Origin: Istiophorus platypterus
Taxonomy: Eukaryota > Chordata > Actinopteri > Istiophoriformes > Istiophoridae
Direction of reading: 5' to 3'
DNA: 64,000 nucleotides
NCBI GenBank assembly: GCA_016859345.1
Contig: CM029129.1
Location: 17,519,946-17,583,945, forward strand
Shown here: one piece after another, positions 1 through 11,500 of the stretch
Layout of the letters: each line of letters begins with the position of its first letter
How positions within the stretch are numbered: position 1 is the first letter of the stretch
Position numbers and translations under genes: made by a program
The notes under the pieces: generated by a model
What the model was told of the DNA's origin: nothing
Seen by the model: the letters and a program-made list of their open reading frames with translations, nothing else
Databases searched by the model: none

Positions 1-85
1 CACTGGGCTACCTGTCTGTCTGTCGCCCTGCCTTATCTTTTTCTGTCTGTCTGCCCGTCCTTGCTTCTGCTGCTCCTGTCTGCAG

Positions 86-1753
86 AGCTGAGTTGTGAGC
101 TGGACTCCAAGTTTCCCGACAGGAACACCGCAGGTAAGATATCACAGCTCCCTGCTGGGATTGGGTGCGTGGGAGGTGCTGAAATTTTATATCATAATCA
201 GGGAGAGGAAAGCAACGAGGCTGTGCTGAGGAGGACTGGAAAGTCACAAGGACTTCACAGTATAAAAGGTACAAAGGTGAGCTGTCAAATGTTTTCCAAC
301 GCTATGTGGATACATTTACATGACTTTAAACATTATTTTTTGATTAAAATAATAAAAATTTTGATGGTGTAAGGTTCCATCTCGGCTTTTATAATTATAT
401 TTGGACATAATAGAGATGCACTGGTTTGATACACCAGAACCTGCACCGATACTGAATTTATCAAGTGATCGACTTCAACATAATCTGTCCACGTTAAAAA
501 TGGCCTCCTTTTAAATGCCAGTAAAAGCCAGTCACAGCAAGCCATTGGCTTAGTTTTTAGTTCCTTAAGCTTCGTTTCACCTTACATTAAAACATGATCA
601 GCAATGATTTCCATGCAGTAAGATATACAGGTTTTTAAATTTGTTTAGAGAGATGAATGGTATTGAATTTTCAGAATCAGTGTTGGGGGGAGAAAAAGTT
701 GGATCGGTGCATCTTCAGTTAGTTATGTGTGAGAGGACAAGACATGGAGACACTGTGCTCTTTCTTTAAGAAAATATCATGCTCCATAAAAGAAAAAACA
801 AAAAACATTGTAAGTGCGTCATTAGAATGAAGGAGGACAGAAGAGCACTGTGAAAAGCAAACTGTATGAAATGCAATATGAGAAGGGTTGTTATAGCAGA
901 TGAAGTTAAAGATACAGACCAGCGAATCATTCTCCCCAACATCTGCACTGTTTTCTGTGACTTTCGGAAGTGCATATATACTGCAGTCCATACTTTATGT
1001 GTTTTTGTGTGATTCGCAGAGGAGGAGGCAGAGCTGGCGGCACGTTGTGAGGCTGCAGAGCGTCTCCTAGAGGACCAGCAATGCATGATGGTCGCTGTGC
1101 GTGGGGAGCTTCGGGCCGGACGGGCACGAACATCAGCACTCGGTCGGAGCCTCAGGGAAGAAGAGCGACGTTTCCTGGAAGAACTGAAACGGCGCAGCCA
1201 CAAGATCACGCTGCTCAGTCGTGAGCTGCAGCGCCAGAACGTAACCACGACGACCCTCTGCCACGAGCTCCACACTGCACGTTTAAAACTGTTCCAGCAA
1301 CGGCAGAGCGCCGAGTCTGCTGCAGAGAAAGAGGAGGAACCCAAGGGAAAGGATGAGGGAGAAGGAGAGGAAGACGAGGATGAAGACGAGGAGGAGGAGG
1401 AGGAGGAGGAGGACGACGGCGGCGAAGGGGAGGGCTCGGACTGGCTTCTGTCTCCGCCTCCTCCGGCCTCTCCCAGCCAACCAGAGGCCAGGCACAGGAG
1501 GCGTGTCGCCATAAGGGAGGAGAGGGTCAGAGCTTGCGTCCCGCAGGAGAGAGTAACATCGCCGCGGAGGCCGCACACCATGCCCGACCCCGCCCTCTTC
1601 TTGGTGCCGCTTAGATACCGCCTCCTCCGCTTGAACCAGCCTGTCAGAACACAGGACGGAGAGGGGATGGAGGACGAGTGGGAGGATATAGAAGACAGCA
1701 GGGTACACAGGAGGGTGGACATGGGAGCAGGAGAAGGAGAAACTGCCCTGTGA
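86..1753 (+). CDS. ccdc92b: Coiled-coil protein of the CCDC92 family, 3' part (ccdc92b-like)
   Basis: Two coding exons are visible, 86-133 and 1020-1753; earlier exons lie outside the window. The first ends at an AG|GTAAGA-type donor in phase 1, the second begins after a CAG acceptor at 1018-1019, and the joined codon is GAG. The peptide after the join is a charged coiled coil. Its segment EELKRRSHKITLLSREL (about 1175-1225) closely resembles the human CCDC92 core EELKAKSHKLTLLSSEL, and a downstream MPDPALFL (about 1580) matches the family motif MPDPTPFL. Between them lies a long run of Glu/Asp (about 1330-1430) that I do not remember in human CCDC92. The position beside cluh matches human CCDC92B. 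CCDC92 proteins are reported at centrioles and cilia; the role of the B paralogue is inferred. The stop is TGA 1751-1753. Family assignment is good; the B suffix rests on synteny. Confidence 0.8.
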
Positions 1754-3000
1754 TGAAGGCGGAGAGGTGACGTTGTCTTCCAGCAGGTCTCGGCCGACAT
1801 CAGTCAACATCCGATGCAGTTATTCTAGAAAAAGCTTAAGACGAGAGTGAATTTACCCCGTGATTGTCTGTAGTTTTCCAGGAGGCGAGTTAGAAATTTA
1901 GAGCTAGTTGCACAGGAGCGTGTGATCGAAGCTAAACGTAGACGGAAATTGTAACAATGATGGTCCTTCGAAAGTGCGACGAAATGTGTGGGTCAAGAAA
2001 GGACGGAATAGTGGTACTGTTTCTTATGGATGCCTTTTGATTTTAACACTGTCGATCACAGCTTTTGCCTGTTATTAGTAGCCTTGCCTCTGGGTCAATG
2101 AACACTTACACCGTACTGTCTAAAGTGGCAACCTGCTTTTTCACTGCAGCAGCCATATTCCAGGTTCAGGAATCACTCTAGAAGGCTTAGGGACATTTTG
2201 TATGATTTGCACTTTATTAAATTCATGCAATGTGCCTAGTAATGGCAGAACTGTATTTCTATTGTCATGGTGTCTGTTTTTAATAGGATTTTTTCTGCAG
2301 CAGATGTTTTGACTTGTCCTGATAGAAAAAGCACATGGATTTCTAATAACATTATCGACAGCTCTGGTCTGTTTAAGTCTCGCAGTAAACCATGACTGTG
2401 AGCCAGCATGAACATGAACTTGTTTGTCATATTGTTCAACTCATTTTGGTATCAAGATAAGAAAATAGAGCTAAAACAATTAGTGGATTGATCGGGAAGT
2501 TGACCATTGGTCAGAAAATACAAGAATGTGAGGATGTAAAGTTTGGCTTAAAAAATTGCGACAGGCATTTTCGCTATGTATTCTGACATTTTATGGAAAC
2601 ACAATTAATTGTTTGATTAAGAAAATAATCTTCAGATTAATCAGCAACGAAAATCTTCATTAGTTGCAGCCATTTACATTAACATAACCCTGTGAGCTAG
2701 CACTTTACCGTATGCACTATACAAACAGTTTATAACACACTACAGTCTAGTCGTGGGTATCAACTAAAGACATTTTTAAGTGTTTATGAATGTACAGCAT
2801 CTGCTTTTCCTATGAAGACATATTCTACATTATTACAAATGTGTTTTCCTATATTGTCATTAATCATCTGTTTATACAGCACCATCCAGTCTTGGGTGCC
2901 AACAGGAGGGGTTATATTTTTTAACACATATTAACAAATACCTAAATCTGCTTTCAACTTTACTGAATGTTTATATACTGCGTATCAATAATAAATAAAT
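1754..3000 (+). other. 3' UTR of ccdc92b
   Basis: This is AT-rich non-coding sequence after the stop codon with no convincing open frame. A cluster of AATAAA signals at about 2988-2999 is the best candidate for the end of the transcript. The segment carries a degenerate interspersed repeat at about 2460-2672, described separately. The real 3' end could be earlier, because an AT-rich region offers weaker signals at about 2215. Confidence 0.4.
2460..2672 (+). repeat. Interspersed repeat, 'attagttgcagcc' family, copy 1
   Basis: The segment starts near acaattagtggattgatc and ends with cttcattagttgcagcca. It contains the internal phrases ttctgacattttatgga and aagaaaataatcttcag. Equivalent phrases recur at about 46010-46395 and, shorter, at about 25425-25575. 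I recall this as a very common short non-autonomous repeat of fish genomes. No family name is assigned because no library could be searched. Confidence 0.6.
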
Positions 3001-3700
3001 AGGGGGAATTTAACAGGTTAGCCGTCAACTTTCATTTCATATCCCAGCACTGGGTGGCAGCACAACCCAACCCAGATCTGCTGTAGGTGACGGAGAAGTA
3101 AAACCCAAACACAAAGTGTCTTTAAAGTCTCTTTCATATGCTTATACACCGAGCAGTGATGACAAGTTTACCATACTGGCTTCCAGTTCAGGAAGCATTT
3201 ATGATGCTACCATCTGTAGCATTACAATACATGCGTTGTTATACGGTACGCAAACACCTGTATAAACCCATTGTCTTGGTTTTTACAGTTGGATGAGTGA
3301 AAAATTAAAAGACAGAGCGTTTGAGAGCTCGAAGGAGTCTGAGGAGGTGTTGAAGAGGATTGTGATGACTCACAACCTGACTTTCCTCCATCTGCTGCTG
3401 AAATCTGGGGATCTGCATCTTTTCTGCAATTCAGGGTTTTTCTCTCTCTCTCTCTCTCTTTTTGCACCATTAGCTTTTCCCTGACCAGAAGCAGTGAGCT
3501 TGGAAAAAAAAAAATGAAGTGAAACCGAATGAAGTTAAAAATAAACTCTCACTGTGTTGAGCTGGTAAGAAGAACAGGGAGGCGCGCTGATGAACTGAGA
3601 GGAAAAAGAAAATAAAGAAAATCGAAATAAAATCGAAACGGATCCATCTATTGACTCGCTTCATTTATTGATCGGTTCGCTGACAACTACTAGAAGGTAT
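3000..3700. other. Intergenic stretch, nothing assigned
   Basis: AT-rich sequence between the ccdc92b 3' end and the next CpG-rich promoter. It holds a short CT run near 3440 and several short open frames without coding character. I see no gene. Confidence 0.4.
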
Positions 3701-3992
3701 CGGGTCGTTCGCTCACCGTTTCGTATTCAAGCACCTGACGCAAAAACTACAAAACTACAACCTGATTCGCGGGCGCGCACCGGAAACCCGTCTCCTGGCA
3801 AACGTCCCGTTCTAGAACGTTCCCACGGTCGCGGTTGCCTTGGAGACCGTGCCCGGAACGGCAACGGCTCTCCGCAGCGCTGCCATGGCAACCGGAGAGA
3901 TGGGTTTCCCGGCCCGTGGCCGGGGGGGGGGGGGGGCGGCGGTTCGTTTCCGGGATATTGTGTTTGGAAACGGGGGGGGGCGTGTGCTGTGC

Positions 3993-3993
<1 letters not shown>

Positions 3994-4035
<42 letters not shown>
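3994..4035. repeat. (AAT)n microsatellite
   Basis: About 14 uninterrupted copies of TAA/AAT inside the CpG-rich promoter block. Confidence 0.95.
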
Positions 4036-4037
<2 letters not shown>

Positions 4038-4175
4038 TAGAAAATTGGAATTAGTGAAGAGGTGCGAGTACGCGCTCGAGTTCGAGGTTGATGGGGAGCG
4101 CGTGAGAGCAGGAAGTTGCGTCACGGACGGCGGGTCGAGGGGAGGTCGCCCCCTCCTGGGCCCCGGCGGGTACTG

Positions 4176-4178
<3 letters not shown>

Positions 4179-4211
<33 letters not shown>
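4179..4211. repeat. (GT)n microsatellite
   Basis: About 16 GT units in the CpG-rich promoter, between the AAT repeat and the NRF-1 sites. Confidence 0.95.
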
Positions 4212-4213
<2 letters not shown>

Positions 4214-4545
4214 GGGCCTGCAGGCTCCCATCCAGCCCCCCCACCCCCCCTGCGGCCATGAAGGGCACGCGCACGCGCACACGCACGCTCACACCCGCAA
4301 AACACGCACAGTGACGCGCACGCGCACGCGGTTCGCGTAACGTGGGTTCCGCAGCGAGGACGGCGAGAGGAAGGAGCCGGAGCAGCTCGGCCCCTCCGAC
4401 CGCAGCGGGACGAGGATGGCAGGGACCCGCAGCGGCCGGTAGGACCCGCGGGCGGATCCCGCCGTAGAGCCCGCTCCCGTCACACCGATGCCGCTTTTTA
4501 TTCCTCCGCGGTTGACGTACGCACGCCCACGTGTTTTTTTTTTTC

Positions 4546-6195
4546 CGCTGCGCGTTTGTGTCCTCGGGAGCTTGAATAAGTTGCGTTACACGCGAGAAAC
4601 TCTAGGAGTGTGCCCACGTAGTTATTTGGCGTTTTCATTTAGACCTTTTTTGTTTTTTTGTTAAATGAACTTAAACAACTGTAACCCAGAGGCTCACTTT
4701 TTTTCATTCATCGTATCCTTTCTATCTGTATTCCAGGATTTCCCACCTACCCGACGTCGTCCCAGAGGTCACAGGATGAGATCCGGCCCCTGAGGGGTTT
4801 TTTTTGGGGTATTTTAATTTCTTCCGGACCTTTCTACTGTGTAAGGTGACACCACAGCAGGAGTACTGTGTAATCTCCCTGTCATCAGCTGCTGTCTAAG
4901 GCTCTTAGCTCCTTGTGTTCGCACCTGCCGCACAGACAGACGCACACACATGAGACGAAGGCCTTTCGCAGTTTATACTTGGGAGCTTAATTCGGAGTCA
5001 TTGTGCCCTTAAGATTTAAGGAGAAACTGTGTGGCCTGTGGTCACACAGGTTGTAAACAACCCCCCCCCCTTTGTTTGCCACCAAACATATGTGGTGGTA
5101 AACAAAGTCTAACTGTAAAATTACAACTTCATCTGTATGTTGTCCTGTCTCAGAGTTTATAGTTTGACACCCTGGTTCAGCTTTGACCAAACGTACTTAC
5201 CTTTGTTTGGTTTTCCTGTGAAATGAGGGATCATTTTATGCTCACTTTCAGTTTTACGTCTAAATGAAACGTTTGCTAATTTCTCTAAACTGTCGGCTTG
5301 TTTACATCCTGTCAGATGGGCTCACTGCTCCTGTTTGTTGCCCTGTTGGACCTATTTTTTTTTTTTTTTTTCGCTGCGCGTTTGTGTCCTCGGGAGCTTG
5401 AATAAGTTGCGTTACACGCGAGAAACTCTAGGAGTGTGCCCACGTAGTTATTTGGCGTTTTCATTTAGACCTTTTTTGTTTTTTTGTTAAATGAACTTAA
5501 ACAACTGTAACCCAGAGGCTCACTTTTTTTCATTCATCGTATCCTTTCTATCTGTATTCCAGGATTTCCCACCTACCCGACGTCGTTCCAGAGGTCACAG
5601 GATGAGATCCGGCCCCTGAGGGGTTTTTTTGGGGGTTTTTTAATTTCTTCCGGACCTTTCTACTGTGTAAGGTGACACCACAGCAGGAGTACTGTGTAAT
5701 CTCCCTGTCATCAGCTGCTGTCTAAGGCTCTTAGCTCCTTGTGTTCGCACCTGCCGCACAGACAGACGCACACACATGAGACGAAGGCCTTTCGCAGTTT
5801 ATACTTGGGAGCTTAATTCGGAGTCATTGTGCCCTTAAGATTTAAGGAGAAACTGTGTGGCCTGTGGTCACACAGGTTGTAAACAACCCCCCCCCCCCTT
5901 TGTTTGCCACCAAACATATGTGGTGGTAAACAAAGTCTAACTGTAAAATTACAACTTCATCTGTATGTTGTCCTGTCTCAGAGTTTATAGTTTGACACCC
6001 TGGTTCAGCTTTGACCAAACGTACTTACCTTTGTTTGGTTTTCCTGTGAAATGAGGGATCATTTTATGCTCACTTTCAGTTTTACGTCTAAATGAAACGT
6101 TTGCTAATTTCTCTAAACTGTCGGCTTGTTTACATCCTGTCAGATGGGCTCACTGCTCCTGTTTGTTGCCCTGTTGGACCTATTTTTTTTTTTTT
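4546..6195 (+). repeat. Tandem duplication, two ~810 bp copies joined at poly-T
   Basis: Copy A (4546-5354) begins with cgctgcgcgtttgtgtcc and ends with ctgttggaccta. It is followed by a poly-T run and then the same sequence again (copy B, 5372-6182), then another poly-T run ending at 6195. The offset is 826 bp at the left and 828 bp at the right. The difference is explained by C- and T-run length changes; one clear substitution (cgtcgtccc versus cgtcgttcc) is visible. Each copy has a candidate splice acceptor (ctgtattccag) and could hold a 5' UTR exon of the downstream gene. Near identity means the event is recent or an assembly artefact. Confidence 0.95.
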
Positions 6196-6407
6196 GCAGT
6201 GTTGCTGTGTTCCCAGATCCCAATTGCTTTGGTGTGTGCTGTGTTATCATAATCAATAGCACTGCTAGCAGAAGCAACAAAAAGAAACCCCAAGTTGAAA
6301 TTAACTGTAGTTTAACTTTTAAGTTTCTCTTAATAGCTGTAAACATTGTGTGTGTTTTTTTTTCTCCCTTAGGCCACCTGCACAGTTGTGTAGCTGTTTT
6401 GTGCATC

Positions 6408-7928
6408 ATGGGAAACATAGTTCAATGCTGTCACACACTTTCAAACTACTTTAAGTGTAAGGATACGCCTATCCAGGGTGAGGCGGAAAGATCCCCTCTG
6501 CTGTCCAGCGAAGAGAGCGAATTTGACTCACCGAGCCTGCCGGAGGACCCGGAGGACGATCTGATGACCGTCTCCACTGGTGTGACAAACCCGGCCCTGG
6601 AACCAGAGCACTTCCTGTTTCCTGACATTGTCCTGAGCAGCAACCTGGGAGGGGACGTGACTCTGGTGGAGCCGATGGTGTGCCTGCTGGTGTCTGAGGA
6701 GGAGGAGGAGGAGGAGGGGGGAGGTGAGGGAGCGAGGGCGGATGAGCCAGGAGATGAGGAGCAAGAGAGAAACAGGGTGTATTCTGAGGTTGAGACACAA
6801 ACAGAAATGGAGACGCAGATTGGTATGGGGGTACAGACTCAGACAGAGTCACAGGCAGAAGTTCAGACACAAACAGAAATGCTTGTCTGCAATAATGAGA
6901 CTGTAGAGAGAGACGTAAGGACACTAAGAAGCATTGGCACTACAAAACAGATGGCTGTGGATGGTAAGGAAGAACATGAAGCACCGAAACAGGTGGCTGT
7001 GCTCTCTGAGGTACAGACAGATACTCAAACATCACTGGAGAGACACTCAGAAATGGTCACTACCACTCCGTCAGAGAAACAAAATAAAAGCATACCGGGC
7101 TCCGGAACCTGGTCTGACATAGAAGTTTTTGCTGAGTTACAGAAGCCAGGGAGGGTGGAAATACTGACAGAGAAAAACACACTGGCCTCCAGAGATATTG
7201 ACAAGGAAGCTGCAAAGGAAAAACTGAGCGAGAATCACATTCATGAGAATAGATTCCAAACAGAACAAAATACAGAGCGAAAAGAGGAGTTTAACACTAA
7301 TGAAGAGACTGTCTTTATGCTGCAACAGAAGACTTTTGCTGCTAAGGAAAATACTGATTTTGCCTGGACAGAGCATCACACTCTGCAGACACAGGATGAT
7401 GTAAATGACAAAGAGCAAAACATTCAGTATGAGTGCACTTCCGTGGTGCCGTCTGAACACAGCGTAAACAGCATGGATGAGAACATCGCTGTACTGGAAC
7501 CACTGAGGATGCCGACAAAATGTAGCGTCAACAAAGCCGATATTGTGGAGAACTTTGACAAAGCCGAGTGTCACGTAGACCTGAGACAACAGAGTAATCA
7601 GGTTAACGAGCAGATGGGAGAGGCAACCCAGAGGTCACATCACAATGGAAACGAAAAGGACCATAACATTATCCACGCAAAAACAAGAATAGGTCCGTCT
7701 GAGGACCGCACAGATCGAACGGAAGATCACCCCATTATAAACGCAGAACAGGAAAACTTGCACCCGCCGAAGCGGGAAGATGACGACAACAGGACTGGTA
7801 TGCAGCATGATTTAGAGCCGGGGAAAGTTCTGCCACAGGTGGAGGAGGAATCAGCCGACACGAAGCAAATGACCCTGTTTTTAGTAGACAGGCTGTTTCT
7901 GGCAGCACCACATGGCAAAGGTGCATGA
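6408..7928 (+). CDS. Unrecognised acidic protein with MGN...CC N-terminus; may be the first coding exon of the cluh-like gene
   Basis: I do not recognise this protein. A strong acceptor (tttctcccttag, ending 6372) precedes ATG at 6408, giving 506 aa to TGA 7926-7928. The N-terminus MGNIVQCC fits N-myristoylation at Gly2 with palmitoylation of the following cysteines. ERSPLL (about residues 28-33) is an acidic dileucine sorting motif. The rest is acidic and looks disordered, with a Glu run near 6698 and repeated (V)QTQTE units (about 6790-6880). Several donors inside the frame are in phase 1 (after 6477, AGG|GTGAGG; after 6723; after 6963; after 7920). That is the phase needed to join the first cluh-like exon at 8523. 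It may therefore be a separate gene, or an alternative N-terminus of the CLUH paralogue. The reading frame is likely genuine because it is long and compositionally consistent. Confidence 0.55.
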   Translation: MGNIVQCCHTLSNYFKCKDTPIQGEAERSPLLSSEESEFDSPSLPEDPEDDLMTVSTGVTNPALEPEHFLFPDIVLSSNLGGDVTLVEPMVCLLVSEEEEEEEGGGEGARADEPGDEEQERNRVYSEVETQTEMETQIGMGVQTQTESQAEVQTQTEMLVCNNETVERDVRTLRSIGTTKQMAVDGKEEHEAPKQVAVLSEVQTDTQTSLERHSEMVTTTPSEKQNKSIPGSGTWSDIEVFAELQKPGRVEILTEKNTLASRDIDKEAAKEKLSENHIHENRFQTEQNTERKEEFNTNEETVFMLQQKTFAAKENTDFAWTEHHTLQTQDDVNDKEQNIQYECTSVVPSEHSVNSMDENIAVLEPLRMPTKCSVNKADIVENFDKAECHVDLRQQSNQVNEQMGEATQRSHHNGNEKDHNIIHAKTRIGPSEDRTDRTEDHPIINAEQENLHPPKREDDDNRTGMQHDLEPGKVLPQVEEESADTKQMTLFLVDRLFLAAPHGKGA

Positions 7929-8522
7929 TTTTGTTGGACGGTGTTCATCTTTGTAATGTCATATTCAGATGTGTTTCCAAAGCTCGTGCTGGTAGCTTGT
8001 ACAGTGTCTCATCAAGCTACAGCACAAAAACTCAGAATTAAAATTAAAAAAGTGGAAATGGAAAATTGCAAAATATAGCTAAACTATAAGAAACTATAAT
8101 TATATTTTAATGCTTAGGACAATCAAGCTATGATCAAATGTTAAAAAGTAAAAGGAATAAAAAATAGGGTTTAGAAAAGGCAAATTAGAATTGGGAAGAG
8201 GCATTGGGAAAATGCCAAAGTGAAATGCTATATGCCAAAGGGTAAATGCAAAAAGGGCAGTAGAAAACAGAGAGAGCGAAAGGTATTTCTATATCTGAAT
8301 ATATTTTCCTTTTTCATTTTATGTATATATGCTATCATGTCCTCTTCAATCACATGTTTCAGTTTAAGCATTTAATAATTGCCTGATTATCCTGCACTGA
8401 AAAATATTTGTAGTTATTTTCCTCTTTCCTTTTCGACTTCAGTTCAAGGTAAAATTATCCTCCATATCACACAGACAGTTTTATCCTCACACCCTTTTTT
8501 TGTCGTTATGCGCCGCTGTCAG
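7929..8522 (+). other. Probable intron before the first cluh-like exon
   Basis: AT-rich, with many short TATA-like runs and no CpG-rich promoter. This argues that the exon at 8523 is transcribed from the 3.7-4.5 kb promoter. A 6-nt microexon (CAG|ttcaag|GTAAAA near 8440-8450) is possible but unsupported. Confidence 0.45.
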
Positions 8523-11500
8523 CAGCACTTCCAAGTCAAGCTGAAGAAATCCCCAAGGACGATCGCCTGGAGCAGTCTGATTCCGATAAAAGGGAACAAC
8601 TTAGCATCCGCGACATAGTTGATCTCCAGGAGACAAGCTTTATTGTCAGGATTCAACCTCCAGGAGCAGAAAGCTTTGAGCTCCAGGTTCTGCTATAACA
8701 CTCTCATTATTTTCTTAACTTCTTACTTCGCTGTATCTTCATGTCTTCCCGAATCACAACCCAATCCAACTCTCTGTCTCGCCTCCACTCACAGGTGTCG
8801 GGCCAGATGTTGGTGGCGGAGCTGCACCAGGTGCTGATGGATCATGAGATCACCTGCCACCGCACCTGCTTCTCCCTCCAGCTGGGAGGCACCACGCTGG
8901 ACAGCCTCACGGAGCTATGCTCCATCCAGGGCATCCAGGATGGAGCACTGATCAAGTTGGTGGAGGGTAACTACCTTGTCCTTTCGTTTCTTCTTTATAA
9001 GTTGCCATTTTCCAATAATTAAATGTATATTTTACAGAGGACAACAACATTGTCAGCATCTGACATCAGCACATTTATTTATGGTTCTTATGGTATCAGT
9101 TACACACTGTTAGGGGAAGGCCCCTTTTAGGGTGATAAATGTTAACTTTTCATTCAAACTGTTATTAACTTCAACAGGTGTGAGACACATGCTCCCTCTT
9201 TATGTCTCAAAACTGCTCAGGCTCAGATCATCAGGCTGTGCAAATGCACTGAAAATGGCGAAATACAGAACCTCATCCAGGAAGGTTTTACAGCATCATT
9301 TATGACTCAACACGACCCAACCACGGTTTAAGTATGCTTTAATAAAAGTCACCACCAACTAGTATATATTTCTATTTATTACATTTCTCTCTTTAAACCT
9401 CACTATAAATGTACTGGTGACTTTCAGTTGCATACTGTGAAAATTGCAATATTTAAATACTGTGCATTTTTTTTATTTTCCAAGACATTTCCTATGAAAT
9501 GAAAAAAAAAAACATGTTCACTATAGTGGATCGCATGACAAAATATGCATTGTATCATTTTGACAATTCATTTGGCTATAATATGATATTATGATAACAC
9601 AAGTTCCTCTCTGCTTCAGTCACTGCACCATTTTGTCTTGTACAAACATGCACTGATTTGTTTTACATTCTTCCATGAAATTCAACACTGCAAAAAGAAA
9701 TCTTTCCTATTCATCATGCACTTGTGAAAGATTGAATTAAAAACTTTGTAAGCAACTCCTCTGATCTTGTTGCAGATCCTTATTCAGTGCGTGATGCTCA
9801 TCTTCATCTCAGACACGTGTGTGATCTTCTGAGGAGCCTTGACCCTGCAGATGCATACAATGGAGTAGATGGCAGCTCACTCTCTTACCTCACCTTTTAC
9901 ACCAGGGGAGAAAAGGGTGAAATTGTTCTCTCATACCTCCTAACATTGGGATTAGTCCTAGCATTCTGTCAGTAATCATTCAACCCATTCTCACCATCAT
10001 ATTTCACCATCTGTCAGATAGTGAAAGTGTGGGGAAGAGGCGAGCATCCGAAAAGGAGTCTGTTGACTGCAGCCCTCCAGAATACATCCTCCCCGGATGT
10101 AAGGATCGACCACTTACTCCACTGCAGCCTGTCAGAGATCACTTCAAGGTGAGAAATCAGCTTTTGTAATTGCAAATATGATTTTGATAGATGTATAAAA
10201 TTCAATGAGACATCAACAGTGGGATTTTATGAAGGTATCATTACAGCCGTTACAGTGCCTGCGGGTTCTGACCATGAACAGCTGGAACCCTCCTCCTGGG
10301 AACAGGAAGATGCACGGGGACTTGATGTACCTCAACGTCCTGACTATGGAGAACAGGGAACTCAACATTACATCTTCTACACGCGGTTTCTACCTCAACC
10401 AGTGAGTGTTCAACTGTTCAGCCATTGCACGTTTCCAAATCCGTGCGTTTTTAGCCAAGCTAGTGGCATCGCTCTAGGAACGGCCCTGTCGGTTGGTTCA
10501 CCACTTTTGTCCAGACTGAAGAAAACTCAACAACTATTGGAGGAATTGTCATTAAATTTTGTACAGACATTCATGGGCCCGAGAGGAAGAATCTGTATGA
10601 CTTAAGGGATCACCTAGCTTTTCCTCTACTGCCACTAGCAGGTCAAAATTTCAACCTATCCCATCAGGTATCTCACCAACTTCCTGATGGACTGGCAGGA
10701 AATTTTGTACATATCCCCTTACATTTCGACAGGCGCCAAGAGCAGGTTAACGTTTTCACTTAACCTTAGTAATATATTTTATAAAATTTTCTACAGACAT
10801 TCATGGTTCCCAGACGATGTATCTAATCTTGAAAACTACTTGCTGAAATGCCATAAATTTCATACATTCATGAACCTCTCAAGGTGAAATGTAATAACTT
10901 TGGTGGTCCCTCAACTTTCCCTCTAACGCCATCGTCGGATCAAAGTAGCAATTTGTCCGGAACCTGGGTTTATGATCAAATACCTGCAGAACTAATGTCA
11001 TTCCCATTTGCCATTACATCTTTCATTTCTTCCTCCCGAAGCTCCACAAGTAAACCAGCAACACTTGTGTACAAAGAAGACTGTAGAAAGTTACCTGGGT
11101 TTAACTTGTGCTACAGTTTGTATGCTCTGACTGCTCCAGGTCAACTGCCTTCAACTTCAACCCAAAACCTGCAGCTCCCAAAGTCCTTTGCCACTCTCTA
11201 GTTGAGCTGCTGAGTCAAGTCAGCCCTGCTTTCAGGAAAAACTTCAGTGCCCTGCAGAAGAAGAGGTGAGAAAACTGTCTGAAATTGTGTTGAAAAATTC
11301 CATTAATTCAAGTGAACATATACCTCTGTTAGTTTCAATCCAATAACACTTTCATGCCTATAAAACAGAAATCCTCACACCCATACTAACCTTGCTAACG
11401 GTAAAAAATGTCTTCTGTCACTTGCTGTGAACCAGAGTCCAGCAACACCCTTATGAGCGGTTCGCAGCACCTTTCCAGGTGTTCACCTGGACTGCCCCTC

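Larger units (their letters stand above)
3700..4480 (+). promoter_or_regulatory. CpG-rich promoter region upstream of the MGN exon and the cluh-like gene
   Basis: This GC- and CpG-rich block is the only promoter-like sequence between ccdc92b and the cluh-like exons. It contains two perfect NRF-1 consensus sites (CGCGCACGCGCA at 4268-4279 and 4315-4326). It also has two X-box/RFX-like sites (3834-3847 and 3879-3893), a G-run at 3922-3936 and two microsatellites. A possible 5' UTR donor is near 4440 (GGCCGGTAGG). NRF-1 commonly drives genes of mitochondrial biogenesis, which would suit a CLUH paralogue. Direction is inferred from the downstream + strand exons. Confidence 0.6.

Noticed and set aside
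766..1800. 344-aa serine-rich open frame on the minus strand
   Set aside because: It is antisense to the acidic coding exon of ccdc92b; the serine runs are the complement of GAG/GAC codons.
3747..4292. Minus-strand open frame with poly-Tyr and His-Thr repeats
   Set aside because: It is a product of the AAT and GT microsatellites in the promoter.
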